Shown in pieces: positions 1 to 7,645 of a stretch of 10,678 nucleotides of DNA. The DNA comes from Alphaproteobacteria bacterium (GTDB lineage Bacteria; Pseudomonadota; Alphaproteobacteria; Rhizobiales; Xanthobacteraceae). Each line of letters begins with the position of its first letter. Position 1 is the first letter of the stretch. A program made the translations under genes and the position numbers. The notes beneath the pieces are model-generated. The model saw only the letters and a list, made by a program, of their open reading frames with translations. It did not search any database and had not been told where the DNA came from. The stretch is taken from contig VAZQ01000160.1 of assembly GCA_005883115.1 (NCBI GenBank), forward strand, positions 1 to 10,678, written 5' to 3'.

Positions 1-30
1 GCCCGCAGATCGGCGCAGAGGGAGCATTAC

Positions 31-1158
31 ATGCGATGGTCCGCTCTGGTGTGCGCGGGCGCGCTCGTTGCGGCCGGCTGGGTCCCCGCCAGCGGGCAGG
101 TTTTTCATTCGTCCGCCGGCGATTTCGTCGTGCAGACCGCGGCCAAGGGGCTCGATCATCCCTGGGCACTCGCTTTCCTACCTGACCGCCGCGTGCTGGT
201 CACCGAACGGCCCGGGCGCATGCGCATCATTGCCGAGGACGGCACTCTCTCTCCCGCCCTCGCCGGCGTGCCGAAAGTCTTCGCCGCGGGCCAAGGAGGT
301 CTGCTCGACCTCATGCTCGATCGCAGCTTTGCGCAGAATCACACGATTTATTTCTGTTATGCCGAGCCGGTGGACGGCGGCGCACGCACCGCCCTCGCCC
401 GCGCTCGGCTCCTCGACGAAGGCACGCCCCGATTGGAGGCGGTCGAGGTGATCTTCCATCAGACAGGACCGCTCTCCAGCGGCAACCATTTCGGCTGCCG
501 CATCGTGCAGACGCCGAACGACAATCTCTTTCTCACCTTGGGTGAACATTTCACCACCCGTGACCAGGCGCAGAATCTGGGCAACCATCTCGGCAAGATC
601 ATCCGCATCCGCTCCGATGGTTCGGCACCTGCGGACAATCCTTTCGTCGGCAGGGCGGCCAAGCCGGAGATCTGGAGTTACGGCCACCGCAATCCGCAAG
701 GCCTCGCGCTGCATCCCATGACCGGCAAGCTGTGGGAGCACGAGCATGGACCGCGCGGCGGCGATGAGATCAACATCATCGCGAAGGGCAAGAACTATGG
801 CTGGCCGGTGATCGGCTACGGCGTCGACTACAGCGGCGCCAAGATTCACGAAAGCACGCACAAAGCGGGCATGGAGCAGCCGCTCAAATACTGGGTGCCG
901 TCGATCGCTCCGTCCGGAATGACGTTCTACAGCGGGGATTTGTTCCCGGCGTGGCGCGGCAGCCTGTTCCTCGGCGCGCTGGCCGGCCAAATGCTGGTGC
1001 GGCTGGAACTCGACGGCGACAAGGTGGTGAACGAGGAGCGTCTGTTGCAGCAACTGCGCGAACGTATCCGCGACGTGCGCGAAGGGCCGGATGGCGCGCT
1101 GTGGCTCGCCACCGACAGTAGCTCGGGTCGCATTCTCCGCCTCGCCCCTGCTAAATAG
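31..1158 (+). CDS. PQQ-dependent sugar (aldose/sorbosone) dehydrogenase family, secreted
   Basis: A 375-residue protein of the glucose/sorbosone dehydrogenase family (soluble beta-propeller quinoproteins related to E. coli YliI/Asd). Members oxidise aldose sugars in the periplasm with PQQ as cofactor; the substrate cannot be read from sequence. An N-terminal hydrophobic stretch (residues 4-20) ending near ASGQ (20-23) looks like a Sec signal peptide. Family landmarks occur in order: LDHPWALAFLPD (41-52), GQGGLLDLMLD (87-97), GNHFGCR (151-157, with the His at the usual active-site position), LGKIIRI (187-193), WSYGHRNPQG (215-224), the HEHGPRGGDE block (237-246), and a C-terminal blade with DVREGPDGALWL. 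Length is normal for the family. GAGGGAG at 18-24, six bases before the ATG, supports the start. No partner gene is visible upstream. Family assignment is firm; cofactor and substrate are inferred. Confidence 0.93.
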   Translation: MRWSALVCAGALVAAGWVPASGQVFHSSAGDFVVQTAAKGLDHPWALAFLPDRRVLVTERPGRMRIIAEDGTLSPALAGVPKVFAAGQGGLLDLMLDRSFAQNHTIYFCYAEPVDGGARTALARARLLDEGTPRLEAVEVIFHQTGPLSSGNHFGCRIVQTPNDNLFLTLGEHFTTRDQAQNLGNHLGKIIRIRSDGSAPADNPFVGRAAKPEIWSYGHRNPQGLALHPMTGKLWEHEHGPRGGDEINIIAKGKNYGWPVIGYGVDYSGAKIHESTHKAGMEQPLKYWVPSIAPSGMTFYSGDLFPAWRGSLFLGALAGQMLVRLELDGDKVVNEERLLQQLRERIRDVREGPDGALWLATDSSSGRILRLAPAK

Positions 1159-1398
1159 ATCACACAGGCATCAGCCGGCTGTCGGGCTCCCACATAGCGC
1201 GTCGCAGCGCGCGGACGGCTTCCATAACGCTCCACTGTCGAATTCGGGTCTCCGCTTTTCGCGCAAACGACCGCGCGGCATGTCATAGTCCCGACACGAA
1301 GCTTCTCTACCCGCCCGCATCCGATCAATGCAGCGAGGATGTCAGACGCCATCCGTGGCGTCGGCGCGGGCCCCCGCTGCCCATTTCGAGTTGGCGCC

Positions 1399-3255
1399 AT
1401 GTTCTCGCTCTTCGAGCGGCTGTTGAGGCCGACCGAGTCACCCGAGCAGGCGGTACCCCCGCCCAGCTTTGTCGCGTTCTTCTGGCATTTCGCCCGCCAG
1501 GCGAAGGGCCTGTTCGCCGCTTTGTTCGCGGCCGGCTTGGTGGTGGCGCTCCTCGACTCAAGCGTTCCCGTATTTATGGGGCGGATCGTTACGTTGATCA
1601 CCGCGGGCAACCCGCACGAGCTGTTCGCGAAATTCTGGCCGCATCTCTTGGGCATGGCGCTGGTACTGCTGATCGCGCGGCCGCTCGCGCTCACGGCGCA
1701 GAACCTGATCGCCAACCAGGCGATCTCGGCCAACGTATCGAATCGGATCAGGTGGCAGAACCATTGGTACTTGATGCGCCAGTCCTGGGCGTTCTTCCAG
1801 AACGACTTCGCCGGCCGCATGGCGAACCGGGTGATGCAGACGGGGCCGGCGATCCGCGAGACGCTGGTCGCGTTGCTCACCAGCGTCTGGTACATCCTGG
1901 TCTACGGGACGAGCGCGCTCATTCTGCTCGCATCCGCCGAGCCGGTACTGGCGCTGCCGGTCGCGTTGTGGTTTCTCGGCTATCTGCTGCTGCTGCGGGT
2001 ATTGGTTCCGCGCATGCGCGACCGGTCCAAGGAGGTCTCGGAAGGACGCTCCCTGCTGACCGGGCGCATCGTCGATAGCTATACCAACATCCTCACGGTG
2101 AAATTGTTTGCCCGCGGGCGCGAGGAAGACGCCTATGTGCGCGATGCGATCGATCACCACACCGGCCTGTTCTATCGCTCGCTGCGCCTCAACACGCTGT
2201 TCAGCTTCTGCCTGTCCTCGCTCAATGCGACTATGGTGACCAGCACCGGCGCGCTTGCGCTCGTGTTATGGACGCGGGGCAGCGTCGAAGTTGGAACAGT
2301 GGCCATGGCGCTGCCACTGGCGTGGCAGATCGTGAGCATCGGCGGGTGGGTGGCGTTGCAAGTGACGTCGATCTTCGAGAACGTCGGCGTGATCCAGGAA
2401 GGCATGATGACCATCGCCCGGCCGATCACGCTCACTGACCGGCCTGATGCCGCGACGCTGAAGGTCACGCGTGGCGAGATCCGATTCGAGGATGTGCGAT
2501 TCGGCTACGGACGCGAGAGCGGCGTCATCGAGTGCCTGAAGCTGACCGTGCGTCCCGGGGAGAAGATCGGCCTGATCGGCCGGTCGGGCGCCGGCAAGTC
2601 GACGCTCGTCAATCTGCTGCTGCGCTTTTTCGACCTCGAAAGCGGCCGCATCCTGATCGACGGCCAAGATATCGCCGCGGTCACGCAGGAGAGCCTGCGC
2701 GCGCAAATCTCCGTCGTCACCCAGGATACCTCGTTGCTGCACCGCTCGATCCGCGACAACATCCGTTACGGCCGCCCGCAGGCAAGCGATGCCGAGATCG
2801 TTAGAGCGGCGAAGCTCGCCCACGCCGACGAGTTCATCCGCGAGCTCGAGGACTGGAAGCAGCAGCGCGGCTACGCGGCGCAGGTCGGCGAGCGCGGCGT
2901 GAAGCTGTCGGGCGGGCAGCGCCAGCGAATCGCCATCGCTCGTGTGATCCTCAAAAACGCGCCGATCCTGGTGCTCGACGAAGCCACCTCGGCGCTCGAC
3001 AGCGAGGTCGAGGCTGCCATTCAATCGAGTCTGGGCACGCTCATGACGGGCAAGAGCGTGATCGCGATCGCGCACCGGCTATCGACCATCGCCCGAATGG
3101 ACCGCCTGATCGTGCTCGAGCGCGGCCATATCGTCGAGCAGGGCTCGCACGAGGAGCTGTTGCGCCATGGGGGCCATTACGCCGCGTTGTGGCGCCGCCA
3201 GTCGGGCGGCTTCCTCGACGCCGAGATCCGAGCCGGCGAACGGACCGCCGCCTAA
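1399..3255 (+). CDS. ABC exporter half-transporter (fused permease and ATPase, MsbA-like)
   Basis: A 618-residue type IV ABC exporter subunit. It should work as a dimer in the inner membrane, using ATP to expel a hydrophobic or lipid-like substrate that the sequence does not reveal. The N-terminal half carries hydrophobic helices (roughly residues 37-60, 80-100, 155-200 and 265-320). The C-terminal half is a complete ATPase: Walker A GRSGAGKST (394-402, K400), Q-loop Q442, signature LSGGQ (503-507), Walker B ending LDE (526-528, catalytic E528) and H-loop H559. All residues needed for hydrolysis are present. The reading frame also has an ATG at 1339. I prefer 1399 because the protein then begins MFSLFERLLRP, the usual beginning as I remember it for related rhizobial exporters, and the 20 extra residues look non-coding. 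Neither start has a well-spaced Shine-Dalgarno. It lies 240 bases after the sugar dehydrogenase and is probably transcribed separately. Confidence 0.93.
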   Translation: MFSLFERLLRPTESPEQAVPPPSFVAFFWHFARQAKGLFAALFAAGLVVALLDSSVPVFMGRIVTLITAGNPHELFAKFWPHLLGMALVLLIARPLALTAQNLIANQAISANVSNRIRWQNHWYLMRQSWAFFQNDFAGRMANRVMQTGPAIRETLVALLTSVWYILVYGTSALILLASAEPVLALPVALWFLGYLLLLRVLVPRMRDRSKEVSEGRSLLTGRIVDSYTNILTVKLFARGREEDAYVRDAIDHHTGLFYRSLRLNTLFSFCLSSLNATMVTSTGALALVLWTRGSVEVGTVAMALPLAWQIVSIGGWVALQVTSIFENVGVIQEGMMTIARPITLTDRPDAATLKVTRGEIRFEDVRFGYGRESGVIECLKLTVRPGEKIGLIGRSGAGKSTLVNLLLRFFDLESGRILIDGQDIAAVTQESLRAQISVVTQDTSLLHRSIRDNIRYGRPQASDAEIVRAAKLAHADEFIRELEDWKQQRGYAAQVGERGVKLSGGQRQRIAIARVILKNAPILVLDEATSALDSEVEAAIQSSLGTLMTGKSVIAIAHRLSTIARMDRLIVLERGHIVEQGSHEELLRHGGHYAALWRRQSGGFLDAEIRAGERTAA

Positions 3256-3281
3256 AGGAGGCTTGCGCCTGTGGGCGGCGG
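3245..3281 (+). terminator. Stem-loop over the ABC exporter stop codon, possible terminator
   Basis: CCGCCGCC (3245-3252) pairs perfectly with GGCGGCGG (3274-3281). Inside, AGGC (3259-3262) pairs with GCCT (3267-3270), giving a two-tier hairpin. With one bulged G the outer stem can extend by GAC/GTC (3242-3284). The TAA stop (3253-3255) sits at the base of the loop. No U-tract follows, so it is not a classic intrinsic terminator; it may stabilise the mRNA 3' end or cause pausing. The structure is seen; its function is inferred. Confidence 0.4.
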
Positions 3282-3314
3282 GTCGCCAAACCGGATGAAA
3301 ACGATTGAATTCTC

Positions 3315-3345
3315 GGGAATAAAGCCGGTGAATGGCCGATCTTGA
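3315..3345 (+). promoter_or_regulatory. Candidate ECF-type promoter for the sigma/anti-sigma operon
   Basis: GGGAATAAA (3315-3323) resembles the GGAAT/GGAAC-type -35 elements read by ECF sigma factors. It stands 52 bases before the sigma-factor ATG at 3376. About 16-18 bases downstream lies CCGATCTTG (3336-3344), where a -10 element would be expected, leaving a short 5' leader. ECF operons are often autoregulated from exactly this position. The motif and spacing are seen; recognition by this particular sigma factor is inference. Confidence 0.4.
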
Positions 3346-3375
3346 CCGATATGATTGCGGCGGTGCGCTTCGAGG

Positions 3376-3939
3376 ATGGCAAGCCTGAAGAGCGAGGACG
3401 ATCAGGCGCGCTTCGCCAGCGTGGTGCTGCCGCATCTGGCCGACGCGTACGCGCTCGCGCGCTGGCTCACGGGAAATCGGGCCGACGCCGAGGACGTGGT
3501 GCAGGAGGCCTGCCTGCGCGCGTTCCGCGGCATCGCCGGCTTTGCCGGGGTCAATGCCCGCGCCTGGCTTTTAACCATCGTGCGGCACGCGGCTTATACC
3601 TGGTTGGGAAAGAACCGCTCGGCGGCGCTGCTTGTGGTGGACGATCTCGAATCCATCGCCCAGCAGCAGGCGACCGGGCCAGGCCCCGCCGGAGAGGGGC
3701 CGCAGACGCCGGAGGCGGCGCTGATCGCCAAGGCCGATGCGCGACTTCTCGAGACCGCGATTGCGGAGCTGCCGGTGCCATTTCGAGAAACGCTGGTGCT
3801 GCGTGACGTCCGGGGACTGGACTATCGGGAGATCGCCGAAGTGACCAAAGTACCGATCGGCACGGTCATGTCGCGACTCGCGCGTGCGCGGCGACGGCTG
3901 ATGGAGCGCCTTGCAACGGATGAAGCAAAGGGCGGCTGA
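3376..3939 (+). CDS. ECF-family RNA polymerase sigma factor
   Basis: A 187-residue extracytoplasmic-function sigma factor, which directs RNA polymerase to a small stress or envelope regulon. Region 2 covers about residues 20-80, with the typical DAEDVVQEACLRAF block (37-50) and the NARAWLLTIVRHAAY segment that contacts the -10 element. A linker rich in Gly, Pro and Gln follows. Region 4 (about 125-180) carries the helix-turn-helix LDYREIAEVTKVPIGTVMSR followed by LARARRRL, which reads the -35 element. Regions 1 and 3 are absent, as expected for an ECF factor. The frame is open back to a TTG at 3355, but ATG 3376 (MASLKSEDD) gives the usual short N-terminus. No well-spaced Shine-Dalgarno is seen for either start. 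It overlaps the next gene by one base (TGATG), showing translational coupling to its anti-sigma factor. Confidence 0.93.
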   Translation: MASLKSEDDQARFASVVLPHLADAYALARWLTGNRADAEDVVQEACLRAFRGIAGFAGVNARAWLLTIVRHAAYTWLGKNRSAALLVVDDLESIAQQQATGPGPAGEGPQTPEAALIAKADARLLETAIAELPVPFRETLVLRDVRGLDYREIAEVTKVPIGTVMSRLARARRRLMERLATDEAKGG

Positions 3940-4682
3940 TGACACCTTCCACCGATCCGCGCTTGCTCGTTCACGCCTATGTCGATGGCGAGCTCGATCC
4001 TGCTCACGCGCTCGAGGTCGAGCGGCAGCTCGCCGGTGATCCGGCGCTGGCAGCCGAACGCGAGCGGATCGAGGCGCTGCGGCGCGCGATCGCGCAGCAG
4101 CTGCCGCGCGAAAGCGCGCCGCCGGGGCTCGCGCGCCGCGTCGAGGCCGCGCTCGGTTTGCGAGCCGCGCGTACCGTTTCGCATCCGTCTTGGCGCGCGC
4201 TCGCGGCTTCCGTGGCGGTGGCGGCATTCCTCTGCAGCGGTGCCACTTGGCTTGCGCTCTCACCCGGGGCGGGCGATGCCGACATGATCGTGGCCAACCA
4301 CATGCGCGCGCTCATGGCGCCGCGGCCGATCGATGTCGAGTCGTCCGACCGGCACACGGTGAAGCCGTGGTTCAACGGCCGCATTCCCGAGGCGCCACGC
4401 GTCATCGATCTCTCCAGCGAAGGCTTTCCTCTGGTCGGCGGCCGCATCGACGTCGTCGCACGCACTCCGGTGCCGACGCTCGTTTATCGCTATCGCCAGC
4501 ACCTGATCAGCCTCAGCGCGCTCCCACTCGGGCGAGCGGCTGCGATGCCGCCAGAGCAGATCGCCGGCTATAATATTGTGTCCTGGACCGAGAACGGCCT
4601 TGCTTATTGGGCGGTTTCCGATCTCGCGGCCGCCGATCTCAATGCCTTCGCGAAGGCCTTCCGCGACGCCGGTCCGGGGTAG
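3939..4682 (+). CDS. Transmembrane anti-sigma factor
   Basis: A 247-residue single-pass membrane protein. Its cytoplasmic N-terminus (residues 1-80) has the acidic and helical layout of anti-sigma domains (LVHAYVDGELDPAHALEVER at 10-29, where H12 and DGEL match the family opening). One membrane helix spans about residues 86-107, and a periplasmic domain of about 140 residues follows. It should bind and silence the sigma factor encoded just upstream until an envelope signal releases it. The zinc-binding HxxxCxxC motif of ZAS anti-sigma factors is absent: the only cysteine (C99) lies inside the membrane helix. Metal- or thiol-based sensing through that motif is therefore unlikely. Its ATG overlaps the sigma stop codon, a strong sign of stoichiometric co-expression. 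The role comes from context and architecture; the signal sensed is unknown. Confidence 0.88.
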   Translation: MTPSTDPRLLVHAYVDGELDPAHALEVERQLAGDPALAAERERIEALRRAIAQQLPRESAPPGLARRVEAALGLRAARTVSHPSWRALAASVAVAAFLCSGATWLALSPGAGDADMIVANHMRALMAPRPIDVESSDRHTVKPWFNGRIPEAPRVIDLSSEGFPLVGGRIDVVARTPVPTLVYRYRQHLISLSALPLGRAAAMPPEQIAGYNIVSWTENGLAYWAVSDLAAADLNAFAKAFRDAGPG

Positions 4683-4711
4683 AGCAGATTTGCTGCAGGC
4701 TTCATGCGGGC

Positions 4712-4737
4712 GCTCTCCGGGGGAGCCGCGGGAGAGC
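4712..4737. terminator. Inverted repeat between convergent genes
   Basis: GCTCTCC (4712-4718) and GGAGAGC (4731-4737) form a 7-bp GC-rich stem with a 12-base loop. An alternative outer pairing, GCAGGC (4695-4700) with GCCTGC (4736-4741), competes with it. It sits in the 81-base gap where the anti-sigma and DUF1501 genes converge, where a bidirectional terminator would be expected. Neither side has a U-tract, so termination is only a guess. Confidence 0.3.
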
Positions 4738-4763
4738 CTGCCGCAAGCACGACGTCACCAGCG

Positions 4764-5996
4764 CTATGCCTGCTGCAGCAGTCCGGACATCGGCTTCACC
4801 ACCGCGCTGTCCGGAAAGACCTTGGTCGCGAGCACGGCGGGTTCGACGCGCAGGTGGTCCTTGAGCAAACCTTTGAGCACCGCGCGCAGATCGGTGGTCG
4901 GCTTGAGGTCGCGCCCCTCATGGAGCTTGCCCGGTTTGAGGCCGGGCCAGTCGGCGATAACGCGTCCGCCTTTGAGCGCGCCGCCGGCGAGCAACGCTAC
5001 GGTCGCGGTGCCGTGATCGGTACCATCGGTGCCGTTGATGCGGGCCGTGCGGCCGAACTCGGTGATGATCGCGACGACTGTTTCGCGCCATGCCTCCTTC
5101 ATTTCGGTCTCGATTGCGGCAATCGCGCCATCGAGCGCGCCCAGCAAAGTTGCCAGCCGGCCGTTCATCGCGCCTTCGGCGGCGTGGGTGTCCCATCCAT
5201 CGAATGCGAGCGCGCCGATGCGCGGCCCATCCGGACGCGCCAGAAACTTCGCCGCAGTACCGGCCGATTCCGCGAAATAGGCGCGCACCTGTCCGGCCGC
5301 CGCGGGGCGCGGCTGCTCGCCGTCCATGCCGCCGACGCGCGCAATGGTCGCAAGACCCATACGCTCCTCGAGCACGCGGGCGAGCACAGGATCCGTATGG
5401 CGATACAGTTCGATCAGCCGCATCACCGTGTCGCCGCTCGCCGGCGGCAGTCGCCGCGGTGTCCACGAGAGGACTGGCGCCGGGCCACGCACGACCAGCG
5501 GAGCGATGGGACCGATGGCGAAGCAATCGCGCGAGCCGGCCGGCCCCGCCGGTTGCAACGAGGCAAGCGCCCGATTGAGCCAGCCGCTGTCGGCCGCGCC
5601 GGGCTTGGGCAGGCCGCTCTCCAGCACGTCCTGTCCATCGAAATGGGAGCGTTCCCGGTAAGGCGTCGCCGCCGCGTGCACGATCGCTGCGGCGCCGGAG
5701 GTGTAGAGGCGATGCAGGTTGGGCATCGCCGGATTGAGCGCGAAGAAGGAGTCGAGCGGCAGCGCAGCCGGTTTGCCGTCGAGCGTGAGCGCGCTGTTGC
5801 CGCGCAGCGCGAGCCAGTCCGGATCGCCCACCGGCGCGACCGCCGCAAGCCCATCCAGCGCGCCGCGCAGCACGATGACCAGCAGGCGCGGATCGCGGCC
5901 CTCCGCGCGCGCAATCTTCGGCAGATAGGCCCAGGCAAACAGCGTGCCGGAGGCGATGAGCAGTTCGCGGCGGGTCGCGGCATGAAGGTTTGTCAT
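4764..5996 (-). CDS. DUF1501 family protein with twin-arginine signal
   Basis: A 410-residue DUF1501 protein, a family placed in the alkaline phosphatase/sulfatase-like fold group and lacking an established biochemical role. The N-terminus has a Tat-like signal: TRRELLIASG (8-17), a hydrophobic core, and a likely cleavage site after ARA (29-31), so a folded and possibly metal-bound product is exported. Family landmarks follow: VIVLRGALDGL (40-50), SHFDGQDVLESG (from 117), FDGWDTH (about 265-270), TEFGRTARINGTDGTDHGTATV (about 309-330, the most conserved block) and the GGRVIADWPGL segment near the C-terminus. The Asp and His residues in WDTH and TDHGTA are the plausible metal ligands. The start has AGGTGAG four bases upstream. 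It lies 27 bases after the DUF1800 gene, a pairing found in many bacterial genomes. Family is certain; function is unknown. Confidence 0.93.
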   Translation of the reverse strand: MTNLHAATRRELLIASGTLFAWAYLPKIARAEGRDPRLLVIVLRGALDGLAAVAPVGDPDWLALRGNSALTLDGKPAALPLDSFFALNPAMPNLHRLYTSGAAAIVHAAATPYRERSHFDGQDVLESGLPKPGAADSGWLNRALASLQPAGPAGSRDCFAIGPIAPLVVRGPAPVLSWTPRRLPPASGDTVMRLIELYRHTDPVLARVLEERMGLATIARVGGMDGEQPRPAAAGQVRAYFAESAGTAAKFLARPDGPRIGALAFDGWDTHAAEGAMNGRLATLLGALDGAIAAIETEMKEAWRETVVAIITEFGRTARINGTDGTDHGTATVALLAGGALKGGRVIADWPGLKPGKLHEGRDLKPTTDLRAVLKGLLKDHLRVEPAVLATKVFPDSAVVKPMSGLLQQA

Positions 5997-6023
5997 CGGC
6001 TCACCTGTTCAATCGCTGGCGCG

Positions 6024-7463
6024 TCACCTGCGCTGGAACTCGGGCGCCATGAACAGAAGCGCGAGTGCCTGCGGGCGGCTTTCGGCGCGCGTGATGGCTT
6101 CCCGCGTTTCGGTTGAGGCGAGCGGCGCGAGCGTCTCTTCGAGTGCATCTCGCGGATCGGCCTCTGCGCCGAAGCGGCGGGCAAATTGATTGGCAATATC
6201 GAGACGCTGCGCCAGCCCGTCGAGCCAGGGCGCGCTTTCGTCGGCGAAGCCCTTTGGCGCTGACGGCCGCCACAACGGCTCGCCTAAAATGTTATGCGCC
6301 TGCATCACCGGGCCGATCTCGACGGGCGCCGCGCCCACGGCGCGCAGCGCTGCGATCACCCATTCGCCGGGACGCCTGAGCTTGGCACGCGGGGCTTCCC
6401 AAGCCTCGGGTGCGGCGACCAGCGCCCGCGCCGTTTCTTTCAAATCGCCTTGCGTCGCAAGAAAGCGCTTGGCCAGCCGCTCGACGAGCGCGGGCGGTGG
6501 TTCGTCGGCGACGAAATGGCGCGCGAGCTTGCTGGCCAGATGCCTGGCAGTCGCCGGATGGCGGGCCAGCGCCACGAGCACGGCGCGTCCCTGCTCCACG
6601 CCACCTCCGGGATAACTCGTGCCGATCACGGTCTGAGCCCCGGCCTGATGCATGCGCGGATTGAATATGAACTCGCCGCCGAGCACGGAGTCCTGGCGAA
6701 ACGGCACCACAGTCCAGCCGGTGATCACATTGGCGAAGTTCGTGACGTCGTCCTGGGTGTAGACCGTGCGGACCCCGAGCGTATGTAGTTCGAGGATCTC
6801 GCGCGCGAGATTCTCGTTCAGCCCGCGTTTCTGCCGCAGCCCGGCCATGGAGGCTGGGCCGATCGAGCGCGCATTGTCCAAATAAAAGAGCATCGCCGGA
6901 TGGGATTCGACGGCCAGCAGCATGTCGCCGAAGCGCCCGAGCACGTTGGCGCGGATGACTTCGCGTTCGTAGGCGCCGCAAATCTGGCGCACATTGCCCT
7001 TATCCGCCGAGACGCAGAAATGGTTCGACCAGAACCAGACGAGCCGCTCGACAAACCCGATCTCGGCGCCGAGCGCGGCATCGATCCGCGCCTTGGCTTC
7101 GGCAAGATAAATCTGCTGCGGCACGCCGGGACCCGGACTCGGCCTCGCTGCCGGTGCCGGCGGCGTGGCGGACTGATCCTTCATCTCCGCCGAGCCAGCG
7201 CCACTCGGCGCATTAGCCTGCTGGGCGGCGCGCTCGGCCTGCCGCGCCGCGCGCTGCGCCTGCTGATAGGCGAACGCGGTACGCGCGGCTGCGCCGCTCG
7301 TCAGCAACTCCGGATTGTTGATGCGACCGGCGCCCGGGCGATCCAATTCGGCCAGCAGCGCCCCGCGCGGATCCGACGCAATGCTCGCGATCGATCCAGC
7401 GCGTGGACCGAGGCCGAACCGATGCAAGGCGAGCGCAGCTTGGGCTTTCGGATCAAGGGCCAT
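6024..7463 (-). CDS. DUF1800 family protein, operon partner of DUF1501
   Basis: A 479-residue DUF1800 protein; the family is helical, of unknown function, and habitually encoded beside DUF1501. The opening ALALHRFGLGPR (10-21) is the characteristic N-terminal motif. The core blocks are LVWFWSNHF (141-149), FGDMLLAVESHPAMLFYLDN (178-197), LNENLAREILELHTLGV (215-231) and, near the end, GEPLWRPSAPKGF. Between the N-terminal motif and the core lie an Ala/Gln/Arg helix (61-84, coiled-coil-like) and a flexible Pro/Ala/Gly/Ser linker (85-116). The frame is open to an ATG at 7508. I chose 7463 because AGAGG lies five bases upstream on the coding strand and the family motif then falls at the N-terminus. 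No signal peptide or membrane helix is seen, unlike its partner. A role together with the exported DUF1501 protein is inferred only from gene pairing. Confidence 0.92.
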   Translation of the reverse strand: MALDPKAQAALALHRFGLGPRAGSIASIASDPRGALLAELDRPGAGRINNPELLTSGAAARTAFAYQQAQRAARQAERAAQQANAPSGAGSAEMKDQSATPPAPAARPSPGPGVPQQIYLAEAKARIDAALGAEIGFVERLVWFWSNHFCVSADKGNVRQICGAYEREVIRANVLGRFGDMLLAVESHPAMLFYLDNARSIGPASMAGLRQKRGLNENLAREILELHTLGVRTVYTQDDVTNFANVITGWTVVPFRQDSVLGGEFIFNPRMHQAGAQTVIGTSYPGGGVEQGRAVLVALARHPATARHLASKLARHFVADEPPPALVERLAKRFLATQGDLKETARALVAAPEAWEAPRAKLRRPGEWVIAALRAVGAAPVEIGPVMQAHNILGEPLWRPSAPKGFADESAPWLDGLAQRLDIANQFARRFGAEADPRDALEETLAPLASTETREAITRAESRPQALALLFMAPEFQRR

Positions 7464-7645
7464 GCCGTCCTCTCGACCGGCTGCGAGGCCGCCGCGCGGC
7501 AGCAACATCCCTGCGCGGCGGCAAAGTCAAGGCTGCGGCAGTCTGCCTTTCGTAATCATGGCCGCGAGATGACAAATTGGAAGGATTTCGTGCTCAGCCC
7601 CACCGCTCAGCGCAGCTGAATGACCGACCAGATCCCGAAATCGCA

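Noticed and set aside
1339..1398. Upstream ATG (1339) for the ABC exporter
   Set aside because: The SD-like AGCGAGG touches the ATG with almost no spacing, and the 20 extra residues look non-coding. The start at 1399 fits the family's N-terminus better. Not fully excluded.
1159..1398. Search for a gene, tRNA or terminator between the dehydrogenase and ABC exporter genes
   Set aside because: Only a ten-base palindrome CAGCCGGCTG (1172-1181) and GC-rich short repeats are seen. There is no cloverleaf, no coding-like frame and no U-tract hairpin.
927..1895. 322-codon minus-strand open frame spanning the end of the dehydrogenase gene, the intergenic gap and the ABC exporter start
   Set aside because: It covers parts of two real genes on the opposite strand, has no recognisable motif and shows a random-looking composition.
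2266..3075. 269-codon minus-strand open frame opposite the ABC ATPase domain
   Set aside because: The plus strand carries intact Walker A, signature, Walker B and H-loop motifs; the antisense frame is a codon-bias by-product.
4704..6116. 470-codon open frame on the plus strand opposite the DUF1501 gene
   Set aside because: It is the antisense shadow of a strongly coding gene in high-GC DNA. Its translation is rich in Arg/Ala/Gly without any domain, whereas the minus strand shows clear DUF1501 motifs.
7592..7619. Direct repeat GCTCAGC (7592-7598 and 7605-7611) and small hairpin TCAGC-GCA-GCTGA between the DMT and DUF1800 genes
   Set aside because: Too short to separate from chance in GC-rich DNA and without a U-tract on the minus-strand side. 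It could be a relic terminator, but the support is thin.
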